From JAKEHA01 sp964560355 (GTDB lineage: Bacteria > Krumholzibacteriota > Krumholzibacteriia > WVZY01 > JAKEHA01), in NCBI GenBank assembly GCA_964560355.1, contig CAZLLI010000004.1:3431-67430 (forward strand): a stretch of 64,000 nt of DNA. The letters run 5' to 3'. How positions within the stretch are numbered: position 1 is the first letter of the stretch; each line of letters starts with the position of its first letter. The notes under the pieces are model-generated. The model had not been told where the DNA came from, did no database searches, and saw only the letters and a program-made list of their open reading frames with translations. A program made the translations under genes and the position numbers. Below, in pieces: positions 16,191-25,204 of the stretch.

Positions 16191-18391
16191 GGGACCGGCT
16201 TGGGCGCGGGCTCGTCGCCCTTCAAGTTGCGGTCGAAGAAGGCCGTCATCTTGCGATACAGGTGCTGGCGGTCCGCGGTGCCGGAGATGCCGTGCTCCTT
16301 CTGCGGGTAGACCATGAAGTCGAAGTCCTTGCCCGCGTCGATGAGCTTGCGCACCAGCGCGATCGAATTCTGCACGTGGACGTTGTCGTCGGCGTCGCCG
16401 TGCATCACGAGCAGTGGATTCTTGAGCTCGCCGGCGTGCGTGAGCGTCGACGCTTCGGTGTAGCCCGCGTCGTTGTCCTGCGGCCGCTTCATGTAGCGCT
16501 CGGTGTAGATGGTGTCGTACAGGCGCCAGTCGGACACCGGCGCCACCGCGACGCCGGCCTTGAAAACGTCGGGCGCGCGGAACATCGCGTTCAGCGTCAT
16601 GGTGCCGCCGTAGCTCCAGCCCCACACGCCGATGCGATCGGGGTCGACGTAGGGCTGCGAGCGCAAATAGTCGACGCCGACCAATTGGTCTTCCAGCTCG
16701 ATGGTGCCGAGCTGTTTCAGGATCGGTTCCTCCCACGCCTTGCCGCGCCCGTACGACCCGCGGTTGTCGAGGCTAAAGATCAAATATCCCTTCGACGCCA
16801 TGTACGCGTGCCACAGATCTTGCCGCGACCAGCTCTTGCGCACCACTTGCGAGTGCGGGCCGCCGTACACGAACACGATCGCGGGGTGCTTCTTGGTGGC
16901 GTCGAAGTCGAGCGGCTTCCACAGCCGGCACTGGTAGGTGCGGCCGTCGTGCTCGATGGTGAAGAACTCCGGCGTCGAAAACTTCATCGCGGCCAGCTCG
17001 GGGCTCATTTGATCCGCGATGTCGAAGAGCTTCTTGCCTTCGACCGAGTAGACCGCGACGCGCGAGGGGCGCACGTGCGACGAATAGCGGTCGACGAAAT
17101 ACTTGCAGTCGGGCGAGAGCGACACGTCGTGCACGCCTTCTTCGCTGGTGATGCGCTTCAAGTTCTTGCCGCTCTCGTCGACGCGATAGAAGTGCTGCTC
17201 GACCACGCTGCCTTCGTTGGCGGAGAAGTACACGCGCCCCTTCTTCTCGTCGACGCCGTCGAGCTCGGTGACTTCCCAGTCGCCGTGCGTCACCTGGCGA
17301 ATGGGCGAGCCGTCGATATTGAACAAGTACAAGTGGTGGTGCCCGTCGCGCTCGGAGCCGAGCAGGAACTGGCGCTTGCGCTCGTAGTAGTGGCGCGCGT
17401 AGGTCACGTTGACCCAGGTCGGCGACGATTCCTCCCCGACCACGTCGGTGCGCCCGCTGGCGGCGTCGGCGAAGAGCAACGTCCAGTGGTCCTGCGCGCG
17501 ATTGAGCTTCTCGATCGCGACCGCGCGGCTGTCGCCGGTCCAGTAGACGCGCGCGATGTACGAATCGTCCTCGGTGTCGACGTCGGCCCAGGTGATGGGC
17601 CCGCCCGTCGCGACCACGATGCCGACGCGCACGACCGGGTTGGGGTCGCCCGCCTTCGGGTAGTGCTGGAGCTCCGCGGTCGCGCGCACCGGAATCTGGT
17701 CGACGATGGGATACGTCGGCACCGGGGCTTCGCGAATCTCGAGGAACGCGAGGCGCGCGCCGTCGGGCGACCACCAGTGCGCGCGCACGTCGCCGCGCGT
17801 GAACAGCTCCTCCATGTAGACCCAGTCGAGAATGCCGTTGAGCACCGAGTCGGAACCGGTCGACGTGAGGCGCGTCTCCGGGTAGCCCTTCGACGAAAGA
17901 TCGATGGTGTAGAGGTCGTGGTCGCGGGTGAAGGCGATGCGGCGTCCGTCGGGGGAGAAGCCGGGGTCGTTCTCGGTCCCTTCGGTGCGGGTGACGCGCG
18001 AGAGCTTCCCCTTGAGGTCGAGAAGGAACACCTCGCCGCCGAAGGCGAAGACCGCCCGCTTACCGGCTCGGTCCCATTGGTGGCTCCCGACCGCGAAGCC
18101 GGGGTGGTCGCCCTTCAAGTCGGCCGGCACCGAGACCGTGTCGGGGGAGAGGAGGACCCGCTCTCTGCCCGACGGGACCTCGCGCAGCACCAAGTCGTAG
18201 CGCGGCTTGTCGCCTTCGGTCCGGCGCAGGTAGCTCACGCCCTGGCTGTTGCCCAGCCACTCGACGGCGACCGGGATCGGCTTGAGCAGCGGCTTCTTGC
18301 CGAAGATCGATTCGATCGATAGCTCCTCGGCGCGGGCCGAGGTCGCGATGGCGGCAATGGCGAGGAGAACGAGGGCGGCGTTTCGGCGCAT
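16187..18391 (-). CDS. Prolyl oligopeptidase-family (S9, DPP IV-like) serine peptidase
   Basis: A 734-residue exported peptidase. The signal peptide ends TSARA-EE. The first two thirds form the DPP IV beta-propeller; the C-terminal third is the alpha/beta hydrolase domain with Ser in VWGWSYGGTM, Asp in MHGDADDNVH and His in QKEHGISG. The double-Glu signature MEELFTRGDVRA typical of DPP IV (S9B) is present and binds the substrate N-terminus. It should remove X-Pro or X-Ala dipeptides from peptides in the periplasm. The start ATG 18391 is chosen over 18454 because it begins the signal peptide. First gene of a three-gene overlapping operon. Confidence 0.9.
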   Translation of the reverse strand: MRRNAALVLLAIAAIATSARAEELSIESIFGKKPLLKPIPVAVEWLGNSQGVSYLRRTEGDKPRYDLVLREVPSGRERVLLSPDTVSVPADLKGDHPGFAVGSHQWDRAGKRAVFAFGGEVFLLDLKGKLSRVTRTEGTENDPGFSPDGRRIAFTRDHDLYTIDLSSKGYPETRLTSTGSDSVLNGILDWVYMEELFTRGDVRAHWWSPDGARLAFLEIREAPVPTYPIVDQIPVRATAELQHYPKAGDPNPVVRVGIVVATGGPITWADVDTEDDSYIARVYWTGDSRAVAIEKLNRAQDHWTLLFADAASGRTDVVGEESSPTWVNVTYARHYYERKRQFLLGSERDGHHHLYLFNIDGSPIRQVTHGDWEVTELDGVDEKKGRVYFSANEGSVVEQHFYRVDESGKNLKRITSEEGVHDVSLSPDCKYFVDRYSSHVRPSRVAVYSVEGKKLFDIADQMSPELAAMKFSTPEFFTIEHDGRTYQCRLWKPLDFDATKKHPAIVFVYGGPHSQVVRKSWSRQDLWHAYMASKGYLIFSLDNRGSYGRGKAWEEPILKQLGTIELEDQLVGVDYLRSQPYVDPDRIGVWGWSYGGTMTLNAMFRAPDVFKAGVAVAPVSDWRLYDTIYTERYMKRPQDNDAGYTEASTLTHAGELKNPLLVMHGDADDNVHVQNSIALVRKLIDAGKDFDFMVYPQKEHGISGTADRQHLYRKMTAFFDRNLKGDEPAPKPVP

Positions 18392-18702
18392 GGTTTCGAC
18401 GACCCTTCGAAATAGGTACACGGATGGATGGGAAGCGGGACGGAAGCTTACCACGATACGGGTTGAATCGCCCGGGGTTTCGCTCTATCATTCCCGCCCG
18501 GGTGGCTTAAACGCGGTTTCGCGGTGACTTTCCCCCTCGAGTCCTCTCTCAACTGAACGGGGCCCGTGCCCGGGAATCGAACCGTCCCCGACGGCGGGAT
18601 GCGACGTAAAGAAACACGCCGGAGCTTGGAACGATTTTACTCCGACGCTCGTAATAGCCTGCAACCCACCCAGCATTTTCCATAACAGGAGGTTAGAGGA
18701 GC
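18392..18702. other. Divergent intergenic region
   Basis: These 311 bases separate the S9 peptidase gene (minus) from the zinc metalloprotease gene (plus) and must contain both promoters. I cannot pick either with confidence. Ribosome-binding signals for the plus gene are AGGAGG at 18688-18693 and GAGGAG at 18696-18701. A segment near 18580 resembles a tRNA T-loop but does not form an arm. Confidence 0.4.
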
Positions 18703-21504
18703 ATGTTTCGGAAACTCGGGCTGCTCGCGGTTGCGTGCTTGATGGTCATCCCGACCACAGCCGCCTTGGCGAGCGACAACCAGGTGGTGCCCACCACCGC
18801 CGCATTGGACGTCGACGCTCCCGCGCCGGCGCCGGGGGTGACCCCCGCCAAGAAGCCGGAAGGCATGAAGCCGCGGCCGTACGCCATCGAGTTGCAGAAG
18901 AAACTCAAGAAGCCCGGCCCGCCGCCTCCCAAACCGAAGTTCAAGCCCTGGGACGAGATCGTGACCAAAGACCACAAGAAGGTCGAAGGTCTCATGACCC
19001 TCTACACCAAGGGCGAAGAAGTCCTGCTCCAGATCAGCAAGGACGACCTCGACAAGCCCATGCTCGCGATCTTGAGCATCTCGCAGGGCATCGGGTCGAA
19101 CTTCGTCTACGGTGGTCTTCCCATCGACGACGTCATGTTCGACTTCCACCGCGATGAGGACCACATCCAGATGCGTCGCCTGACGCAGAACTTCCGCGCC
19201 CCCGGCAACGAAGAGCTGCAGCGCGCGCTGAGCCTCACCTTCGCGTCTTCGATCCTGGAGAATTTCGCGATCAAGACCGAGCGCGACGGCAAGGTCATCA
19301 TCGACGTGCGCGACTTCTTCCTGTCCGACATCGCCGGCATGAGCATGTATCTCGGCGCGGCGCTGAACCAGCCCGTTCGTCTCGACAACAAGAAGGGCTA
19401 CTTCGGCGGGATCAAGAACTACCCGAGCAACACCGAGATCGACACGCGCCTCACGTATTCGCCCGGCCGCCCCGAAACGACGTTCCTCCCCAACGTGCCG
19501 GACGCGCGCAGCATCCAGCTCGGCGTTGCGTGGAGCATTCGCAAGCTGCCGGAAGAGCCGATGATGCCGCGCATCGCGGATGACCGCGTCGGTTACTTCA
19601 CGACCGACTTCAAGGATTTCACCAAGGAGAAGACCGAAAGCTTCTTCACGCACTATGCGAACCGCTGGCGCTTGGAGAAGAAGGACCCGACCGCGGCCGT
19701 CTCCGAGCCCAAGCAGCAGATCGTGTACTACATCGACAACACGGTGCCGAAGGAATACGCGCCGTACATGATCGCGGGCGTCAATCTGTGGCAGAAGGCG
19801 TTCGAAGCCGCCGGCTTCAAGGACGCGATCGTCGGCAAGATGGCGCCGACCAAGGAAGAGGATCCCAACTACGACCCCGTCGACGCGCGCTACAACACCA
19901 TTCGTTGGAACGTGAACGACCAGGTGTCGTACGGCGCTATCGGACCCTCGCGCGTCGACCCGCGCACCGGCGAGATCATCGACGCCGACATTCTGTTCGA
20001 GCACAACATCGTGCACAACTTCGGCAAGAACTGGCGTCGTGTGGCGGCGCCGCGCACCGCTCTCATGGAAGTCGACCCCAACTTGAAGCAGTTGTGGATG
20101 ACGCCGGAAGAGCGCGCGCAGGAACAGGCCGTGTTCAACCTGCCGTACTTCAAGAACCGGCCCTACATGTTCTGCCAGATCGACAACTGCATGGGCCTGG
20201 GCGCCGAGATGATGCGCCTGTCGATGCTGATCGGCGGCATGATCGACGCCGGCCAGGAAGTTCCGATGGAGTACATCGGCGCCGCGCTGACGTTCGTCGC
20301 GGCGCACGAAGTCGGGCACACGCTCGGCCTTCGTCACAACTTCAAGAGCTCGAGCGCGGTTCCGTACGACGAGCTCAACGACAAGTCGAAGATCGACCAG
20401 GTCGGCATGACGGGTTCCGTCATGGACTACCCGACGCCGAACATCGCGGCCGACGCGTCGAAGCAGGGCTACTACTATACGCCGACCGTCGGCACGGGCG
20501 ACGTGTGGGCGATCACGTGGGGGTACAAGCCGGTCGACGGCGCCACCCCGCAGGAGCAGAGCAAGAACCTCGCTTCCATCGCGGGTGAGTGCACCGAGAA
20601 GGCCCACCTCTACGGGACCGACGAGGACACCTACCCGATGGGCGCGCTGGATCCTCGCAGCAACACCAACGACCTCTCCGACAACCCGATGAAGTGGGCG
20701 GACGAGCGCATGTCGATCTGCAACGACCTTCTCATGAGCGGCAAGCTCGAGAATCGCGTCGTGGCGGAAGGCGACGACTACGTTCCCCTGCGCACGGCCG
20801 TGCAGGCCATCTTCGCCCAGAAGTACACCTGCGCGAACATCGCGACCAAGAACATCGGCGGCGCCTACACCGAACGCGCCCACAAGGGCGACGGCAAGGA
20901 GCCGTTCACTCCCATCACCTCGGCCGAGCAACGCAAGGCGCTCCAGTTCGTGGTGGACAACGCGCTCAAGTCGAGCGCGTACGCCCTGTCGCCCGACATG
21001 CTGAATAAGATGCAGGACGACAAGATGTGGAGCTGGGAGAACAATCCGTTCGCGCCGGGTCGTCGTTTCGACTTCCCGCTGTCGGATTGGGTCGAAGCCA
21101 TGCAGACCGGCATCTTGTTCAACGTCATGAATCCGTACTTGCAGGCGCGCGTCGTCGACAACGCCTACAAGACCACCGACGCGTTCAAGCTGTCGGAGCT
21201 GTACGGGACGCTGACCAAGACCATCTGGACCGAAAATCTGGCGCCCAACGGCAAGACCGCGGCGTGGGATCGCAACCTTCAGCGCGTCTACACCGACATG
21301 CTCATCCAGCAGGTCGTGACGCCGTACCCCGTCACCCCGCAAGACGCGGTGGCGCTGTCGCGGCTCAACCTGACGCGAATCAAGAGCGCGGCCCAGTCGG
21401 GTCTCCAGCGCAAGGGCCTCGACGACGAGACCAACGCGCACTTCATGGAAACGATCGCCCGCGTGGATCGTGCCTTGAACGCGAGCCGCGACACGAACTT
21501 CTAG
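18703..21504 (+). CDS. Secreted zinc-dependent metalloprotease (DUF5117/DUF4953 type)
   Basis: A 933-residue exported protein: signal peptide (ends ALASD), a Pro/Lys-rich linker, a long N-terminal DUF5117-like region (QGIGSNFVYGGL; DVRDFFLSDIAG) and a metzincin-type catalytic domain. The zinc motif is HEVGHTLGLRHNF (H535, E536, H539, H545), with a later Met-turn-like SVMDYPTPNI. This is the arrangement of the large bacterial zinc-dependent metalloproteases related to M10/M43. It probably degrades proteins outside the cell or in the periplasm. It ends 28 bp before the hairpin repeat at 21533-21569, which is its terminator and the left border of the island. Confidence 0.88.
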   Translation: MFRKLGLLAVACLMVIPTTAALASDNQVVPTTAALDVDAPAPAPGVTPAKKPEGMKPRPYAIELQKKLKKPGPPPPKPKFKPWDEIVTKDHKKVEGLMTLYTKGEEVLLQISKDDLDKPMLAILSISQGIGSNFVYGGLPIDDVMFDFHRDEDHIQMRRLTQNFRAPGNEELQRALSLTFASSILENFAIKTERDGKVIIDVRDFFLSDIAGMSMYLGAALNQPVRLDNKKGYFGGIKNYPSNTEIDTRLTYSPGRPETTFLPNVPDARSIQLGVAWSIRKLPEEPMMPRIADDRVGYFTTDFKDFTKEKTESFFTHYANRWRLEKKDPTAAVSEPKQQIVYYIDNTVPKEYAPYMIAGVNLWQKAFEAAGFKDAIVGKMAPTKEEDPNYDPVDARYNTIRWNVNDQVSYGAIGPSRVDPRTGEIIDADILFEHNIVHNFGKNWRRVAAPRTALMEVDPNLKQLWMTPEERAQEQAVFNLPYFKNRPYMFCQIDNCMGLGAEMMRLSMLIGGMIDAGQEVPMEYIGAALTFVAAHEVGHTLGLRHNFKSSSAVPYDELNDKSKIDQVGMTGSVMDYPTPNIAADASKQGYYYTPTVGTGDVWAITWGYKPVDGATPQEQSKNLASIAGECTEKAHLYGTDEDTYPMGALDPRSNTNDLSDNPMKWADERMSICNDLLMSGKLENRVVAEGDDYVPLRTAVQAIFAQKYTCANIATKNIGGAYTERAHKGDGKEPFTPITSAEQRKALQFVVDNALKSSAYALSPDMLNKMQDDKMWSWENNPFAPGRRFDFPLSDWVEAMQTGILFNVMNPYLQARVVDNAYKTTDAFKLSELYGTLTKTIWTENLAPNGKTAAWDRNLQRVYTDMLIQQVVTPYPVTPQDAVALSRLNLTRIKSAAQSGLQRKGLDDETNAHFMETIARVDRALNASRDTNF

Positions 21505-21523
21505 TTCGCGCGCGACTCGTCGC

Positions 21524-21580
21524 GAAACAAAAAAACTCCCCCGGTCGATTCACTCGGCCGGGGGAGTTTCGTTTTGGCGC
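21524..21580. repeat. Left copy of 57-bp terminator repeat bordering the island
   Basis: This copy matches the right copy (25205-25261) at 56 of 57 positions; the only difference is T21545 versus C25226. It contains a 16-bp hairpin, AAACTCCCCCGG... / ...CCGGGGGAGTTT (arms 21533-21548 and 21554-21569, loop TTCAC), preceded by seven A and followed by TTTCGTTTT. It therefore terminates transcription in both directions. The T makes a G-U pair here; the right copy is fully paired. Confidence 0.9.
21533..21575 (+). terminator. Terminator of the zinc metalloprotease gene
   Basis: The 16-bp stem with a five-base loop within the left 57-bp repeat ends in TTTCGTTTT. It lies 28 bp past the metalloprotease stop and just before the promoter of the HipA-like gene. 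Confidence 0.85.
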
Positions 21581-21589
21581 GCAAAATCG

Positions 21590-21618
21590 TGGACACGCTC
21601 ACGTTGCATCGGTACCAT
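21590..21618 (+). promoter_or_regulatory. Promoter of HipA-like gene, probably leaderless
   Basis: TGGACA (21590-21595), 17 bases, then TACCAT (21613-21618). The predicted start point (about 21625) falls on the ATG at 21626, and no ribosome-binding site precedes that ATG, so the mRNA is probably leaderless. The same TGGACA-N17-TAnCAT arrangement follows the middle hairpin at 23304-23332. Confidence 0.55.
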
Positions 21619-21625
21619 TCCGAAC

Positions 21626-22393
21626 ATGGAATCGCGCGCGCAAGAAGTCGATTGGACGGCGTTGATTGCCGCAGCTAGGCTGCCGCTCGGTCAACCACTG
21701 GCGGCGGTGACCTTTCACCGTGTGTTTGGAACTGCGTCGCGACCGGTGCTCATGACCTGCGACAATGGCGCTGAATTCGTGATCAAGGGCATGACCCACG
21801 ATAGGACTTTGGTGACGGAACAGATAGTGGGGCGGCTTGGGCGCGTGATAGGCGCTCCCGTCGCAACGGTTGAACTGGTCTTTGTGTCTCCGGAGTTGGT
21901 GAAGGCTGAGCCCCAGCTGGCACATGTAACGCCTGGTCTGGTTCACGGCTCCAAGTGGATTGCGGATTGCACCGATAGAAGTGGCGTCGAAGTGAAGTAC
22001 GCGAACATGTCGGAGAATCGCAATCGATTTGCGCTTCTGAGCGTACTCTACTCATGGGTTAGTGCGCAGGATCAGCAGTTCATTTACGAAAAGGCAGCTC
22101 CTCATCTTGTGTGGTCAGTTGATCACGGGCATTTTTTTCCAGGCGGCCCACGGTGGTCGGTTCAGTCGCTCACGGGGGTTCCTCCAGCCGTTGTTGACGG
22201 GACCTTCGCGGCGTGTGCGCTGACGCCTATTGAAATTGCCGAGGCAGTGGAAGCGCTACGCAGCGTCGCAGACCACGACATTGCCGCAGCGGTCGCCGCC
22301 ATTCCTGCAGATTGGGTTTTTACCGCGGCGGAGCGCGAGGCTGTAGCGCGCTACTTGGCACGCCGCCGATCAGAACTACTGGCATTCTTGTGA
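21626..22393 (+). CDS. HipA-like kinase (HipA_2 type), island gene 1
   Basis: 255 residues. Kinase-like landmarks fit the compact HipA_2 family: a strand Lys in EFVIKGMTH (K54), the catalytic-loop-like WVSAQDQQFIYE (D149) and a DFG-equivalent SVDHGHFFPGG (D166). HipA kinases phosphorylate cellular targets, classically Glu-tRNA ligase, and act as toxins; HipA_2 proteins are less studied and are often found beside DUF3037, as here. There is no HipB-type HTH antitoxin nearby. Base composition is visibly AT-richer than the surrounding chromosome, which suggests transfer. The gene is followed by the DUF3037 gene after 25 bp. Confidence 0.8.
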   Translation: MESRAQEVDWTALIAAARLPLGQPLAAVTFHRVFGTASRPVLMTCDNGAEFVIKGMTHDRTLVTEQIVGRLGRVIGAPVATVELVFVSPELVKAEPQLAHVTPGLVHGSKWIADCTDRSGVEVKYANMSENRNRFALLSVLYSWVSAQDQQFIYEKAAPHLVWSVDHGHFFPGGPRWSVQSLTGVPPAVVDGTFAACALTPIEIAEAVEALRSVADHDIAAAVAAIPADWVFTAAEREAVARYLARRRSELLAFL

Positions 22394-22418
22394 ACCCTCA
22401 ATCGAAAGGAGGTTGTTG

Positions 22419-23222
22419 ATGCCGACCTTCTACTCCATCGCACAGTACGTCCCAAGCCCTCTGGCCGATGAACGCATGAACTTTGCGATCATTGTAGTTG
22501 AAGGCGCCGAAGTTCGAATCAGAACAACAACTAACTGGGAGAGGTTGAAGCGCTTCGGCGATGAAGACATTGGATTTCTTCAGGACTTTACTGAGCATCT
22601 CCATGCCCAAGCGGACACAGAAAAGTTCCCGCTCTTTCAGCGGGAAGCAGCGCTCGCTTGGCGCGAGGAAACCATCCGAACGATCTCAAGTGAGTGGAAG
22701 AACAGCATCCAAATCACCGAGCCACGAGCATCGCTCAAGTCGGCCGATCAGCTTGTCGAAGAGTTGGTTACGCAATACTTGAGAGAACGCAAGCGCAAGT
22801 CACGTGCGCGGGACAGGAGAGCAGTGGTAAGTAAGGCGTGGTCAATACTGGAAACGAAAGCGGTAAGCATGCGGTTGCCCTATACCAAGCTCGTGCGACG
22901 GGAGATCGTGGTCGGAGGAGTCGACAAACATCGGTTTGACATTCTTGGGCAAAATGGGTCGCTGCGTTTTGCGGCTCAAGGCCTGTCGTTTGAAGTTCCA
23001 GCTGCTCTAGAAATGGAGTCTGTGGCATGGGCGGTGGACGATGTGAGGAAGTCAGCGCCCAATTTGCCGATTTCAATTCTCTACATGCCGCCGAAAGAAA
23101 CAGATGGGACGAGTGACGTTTTCGAGCGCGCTGCAAGAATATTCCCGGCGCTCGGAGCCGAATTTGTCCCTGAACTTCAAATCGAGGATTGGGCCACTCG
23201 CACGCTACAAAGCCTCAGGTAA
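22419..23222 (+). CDS. DUF3037 protein, island gene 2
   Basis: 267 residues. The N-terminus YSIAQYVPSPLADERMNFAI is the hallmark of DUF3037 (tyr-x3-tyr-val-pro, then a conserved Glu-Arg-x-Asn). The central part is helical and charged (YLRERKRKSRARDRR); the C-terminal third (RFDILGQNGSLRFAAQGLSF) looks like an alpha/beta domain. DUF3037 genes frequently sit next to HipA_2 genes, so the two probably form a functional pair, but its activity is unknown. A strong AAAGGAGG (22405-22412) fixes the start at ATG 22419. It ends 35 bp before the middle hairpin. Confidence 0.8.
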   Translation: MPTFYSIAQYVPSPLADERMNFAIIVVEGAEVRIRTTTNWERLKRFGDEDIGFLQDFTEHLHAQADTEKFPLFQREAALAWREETIRTISSEWKNSIQITEPRASLKSADQLVEELVTQYLRERKRKSRARDRRAVVSKAWSILETKAVSMRLPYTKLVRREIVVGGVDKHRFDILGQNGSLRFAAQGLSFEVPAALEMESVAWAVDDVRKSAPNLPISILYMPPKETDGTSDVFERAARIFPALGAEFVPELQIEDWATRTLQSLR

Positions 23223-23257
23223 GAACCGCTGCTTGTAGGTCAAATCAAGCAAGCGAA

Positions 23258-23294
23258 AACTCCCCCGGTAGGTTCGTTCGACCGGGGGAGTTTG
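23258..23294 (+). terminator. Middle hairpin copy, terminator of the HipA/DUF3037 unit
   Basis: AAACTCCCCCGGT / ACCGGGGGAGTTT (arms 23258-23270 and 23282-23294) repeats the stem of the border repeats with a different loop (AGGTTCGTTCG) and tail (GTTCTAAT). It lies 36 bp after the DUF3037 stop, and a TGGACA-type promoter follows it, as at the left border. Confidence 0.8.
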
Positions 23295-23303
23295 TTCTAA
23301 TCT

Positions 23304-23332
23304 GGACACTCGCGGTGATCGTCGCTAGCATC
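23304..23332 (+). promoter_or_regulatory. Promoter of HEPN gene
   Basis: TGGACA (23304-23309), 17 bases, TAGCAT (23327-23332). The predicted start point is near 23339, which leaves a leader of about 40 nt with GGGGAGG before ATG 23381 and rules out the earlier in-frame starts. Confidence 0.5.
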
Positions 23333-23380
23333 AGCGGCGACACAAGTAAACGACCTGTTGGTGGGGAGGCGACAAACTGG

Positions 23381-25198
23381 ATGAAACCACCGCGACTAGG
23401 CAAATGGAAAAACCTTGAGGCGACTAGCGGCTTGCTTATCTTTGCCCAGGTTCTAGAGGAAATGCTCTTTAGCCACACCATTGATTCATATAAGGCATCC
23501 GCGCTCAACGTACACACAAACACCATCGAACTTGCCTTCCTCGTCTCACAGGCCAGGCTTGGACGTGTGCGCGCGGGTGCGGTCGTGCCAGTAGCACGAG
23601 AACTCGAACGTCGAATGCGCGGGCCGTCGGTAGGTCGCGTTATTGGCCGGGCGGTGGCGCATGCGTACGCATCGGACTTGGCGCACGCCGCGTCACGCGC
23701 GGAGAACGCGGTTCGCTCGGGAGAATTCAAGCAAGTTACGGAAGCGATAGCATTGGAGCTCGCCGGCCACTACTGGCAGTCGCTTCAAGATCTTCTCACT
23801 GAACTTGTAAACGATCCAAAGCAAAAGCAAGCCATCGTGCAACTGGCGAACGAATTTGTCGCCGAAGCGGAGATACAGGGGTATCACCGAAGCTATGTGT
23901 ACTACGCAACGAGGAGGTTCTTTTTTTCAGACGATGGGGGCCCCGTTGAAATTGTCTCAGCGTCCCAAATTGGCGATTTTTTCAGCGAGTACTTCTCCGG
24001 CGCGAAGAGAAAGTACAAAGTGATCCTTAGAGGTTCGGAGAAATTCGACGCTCTGGGCAAGTTGGGATCACAGCTGGGGCTAGACATTTCCGAAAAGACA
24101 GACCAACCGGCTTCCGGTGGGAAAGGGAAGCTCTTTCTTGGCAAGAGTGTGCAGTACCCTCGATTTCTTACGCAGCGCGGGATCGAAGCTCGCGATCCGA
24201 TGTCCGCGCTCGCGCATGCGAATAGTCTCGTCGAGATGATCGTTAGCACTCGGTGCTTCACGGAACACTCCGTCGACCTGAAGTGGCTTCGATCGGGCTT
24301 TGTGCAAGATGAGGACACCTCTGAGGACACAATTCTGAAGGAGCTTCCCTCCGCAATGAGCCGAGGAATAGTTCGGCTCGGCGGCCCCGGCGAGACAGAC
24401 GTCAAGGACGCAATAGAGGTATTCGCTATCGAACACTTGACTGATGAAGCGTCTCATTTCCTGGCGAAGGCACTGGAGTATCACCGTGCCGCGCTGGAGA
24501 TGGAGACGGCAGAAAACCAACTCCTCGATCTGTGGGCTGCATTGGAGGGTTTCCTGCCGGCCCCCGACGACGACGGCGCGCGAATAACGCAGTATGTCTC
24601 CTACATTACGCCCCCGCTTAACCTAACATACACTCACAAGATCATGCGTTACGCATTGAAATGCCTCCTCGCCGAAGGGACGCGCGTGCGGGAGACAATC
24701 GCGAGTGTACCTATCAGTGGCGACATGGTTGCCAAAACGTGCTGTCTTCTCGTGTCTTCGGATGAGGCCACGCGTCGTGGGACCCTTTACGAGCAATTGG
24801 ATCGAAATCCATTGCTACGGTTTCGCTGCTGGACGATTCACGAGCGCTTCAGTTCGTCCCATCGAGTCAAGACCTCGATCCTTGAGCACAAGGAGCGCAT
24901 AGAATGGCACCTGCAGAGGATATATTCCACTCGCAATCAGATCGCGCACAGTGCCGAGGCCTTGCCGTACCTGGATACTCTTGTTGAGAATCTGCATTCG
25001 TATTTGGACGTGCTAATACTTAGCGTTGTTCGCATCGCGACACAGGCGCGTGTTCGATGCTCCGTGGCGAGCGTTCTGAAGCTGCTCGCGATACGCGAGT
25101 CCGTAATGCTCGATGAGCTTGGCCGAAAGGATGTAGCATGTTCGAATGCAACGTTTCGCTCGATTGTGTATGGAGACAAGAACCCCTTAGTCTACTAG
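23381..25198 (+). CDS. HEPN-domain protein (ApeA-like), island gene 3
   Basis: 605 residues. The C-terminal 150 residues match an Apea-like HEPN domain: helix ENQLLDLWAALEGFLP, then the RNase-type motif RNQIAH (R518, H523; Rx4-6H), followed by helix LDTLVENLHSYLDVLI. Many HEPN proteins are metal-independent RNases in toxin-antitoxin and anti-phage systems. The N-terminal 400 residues match nothing I know and could sense infection or bind a partner. The start ATG 23381 follows GGGGAGG and lies downstream of the promoter. It is AT-rich like the other two island genes and ends 15 bp before the right border hairpin. Confidence 0.7.
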   Translation: MKPPRLGKWKNLEATSGLLIFAQVLEEMLFSHTIDSYKASALNVHTNTIELAFLVSQARLGRVRAGAVVPVARELERRMRGPSVGRVIGRAVAHAYASDLAHAASRAENAVRSGEFKQVTEAIALELAGHYWQSLQDLLTELVNDPKQKQAIVQLANEFVAEAEIQGYHRSYVYYATRRFFFSDDGGPVEIVSASQIGDFFSEYFSGAKRKYKVILRGSEKFDALGKLGSQLGLDISEKTDQPASGGKGKLFLGKSVQYPRFLTQRGIEARDPMSALAHANSLVEMIVSTRCFTEHSVDLKWLRSGFVQDEDTSEDTILKELPSAMSRGIVRLGGPGETDVKDAIEVFAIEHLTDEASHFLAKALEYHRAALEMETAENQLLDLWAALEGFLPAPDDDGARITQYVSYITPPLNLTYTHKIMRYALKCLLAEGTRVRETIASVPISGDMVAKTCCLLVSSDEATRRGTLYEQLDRNPLLRFRCWTIHERFSSSHRVKTSILEHKERIEWHLQRIYSTRNQIAHSAEALPYLDTLVENLHSYLDVLILSVVRIATQARVRCSVASVLKLLAIRESVMLDELGRKDVACSNATFRSIVYGDKNPLVY

Positions 25199-25204
25199 TC
25201 TATT

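Noticed and set aside
18560..18610. tRNA-like T-loop (GGTTCGATTCC on the minus strand)
   Set aside because: The arms around it do not pair (two mismatches in the five-base stem) and no acceptor or anticodon arm follows.
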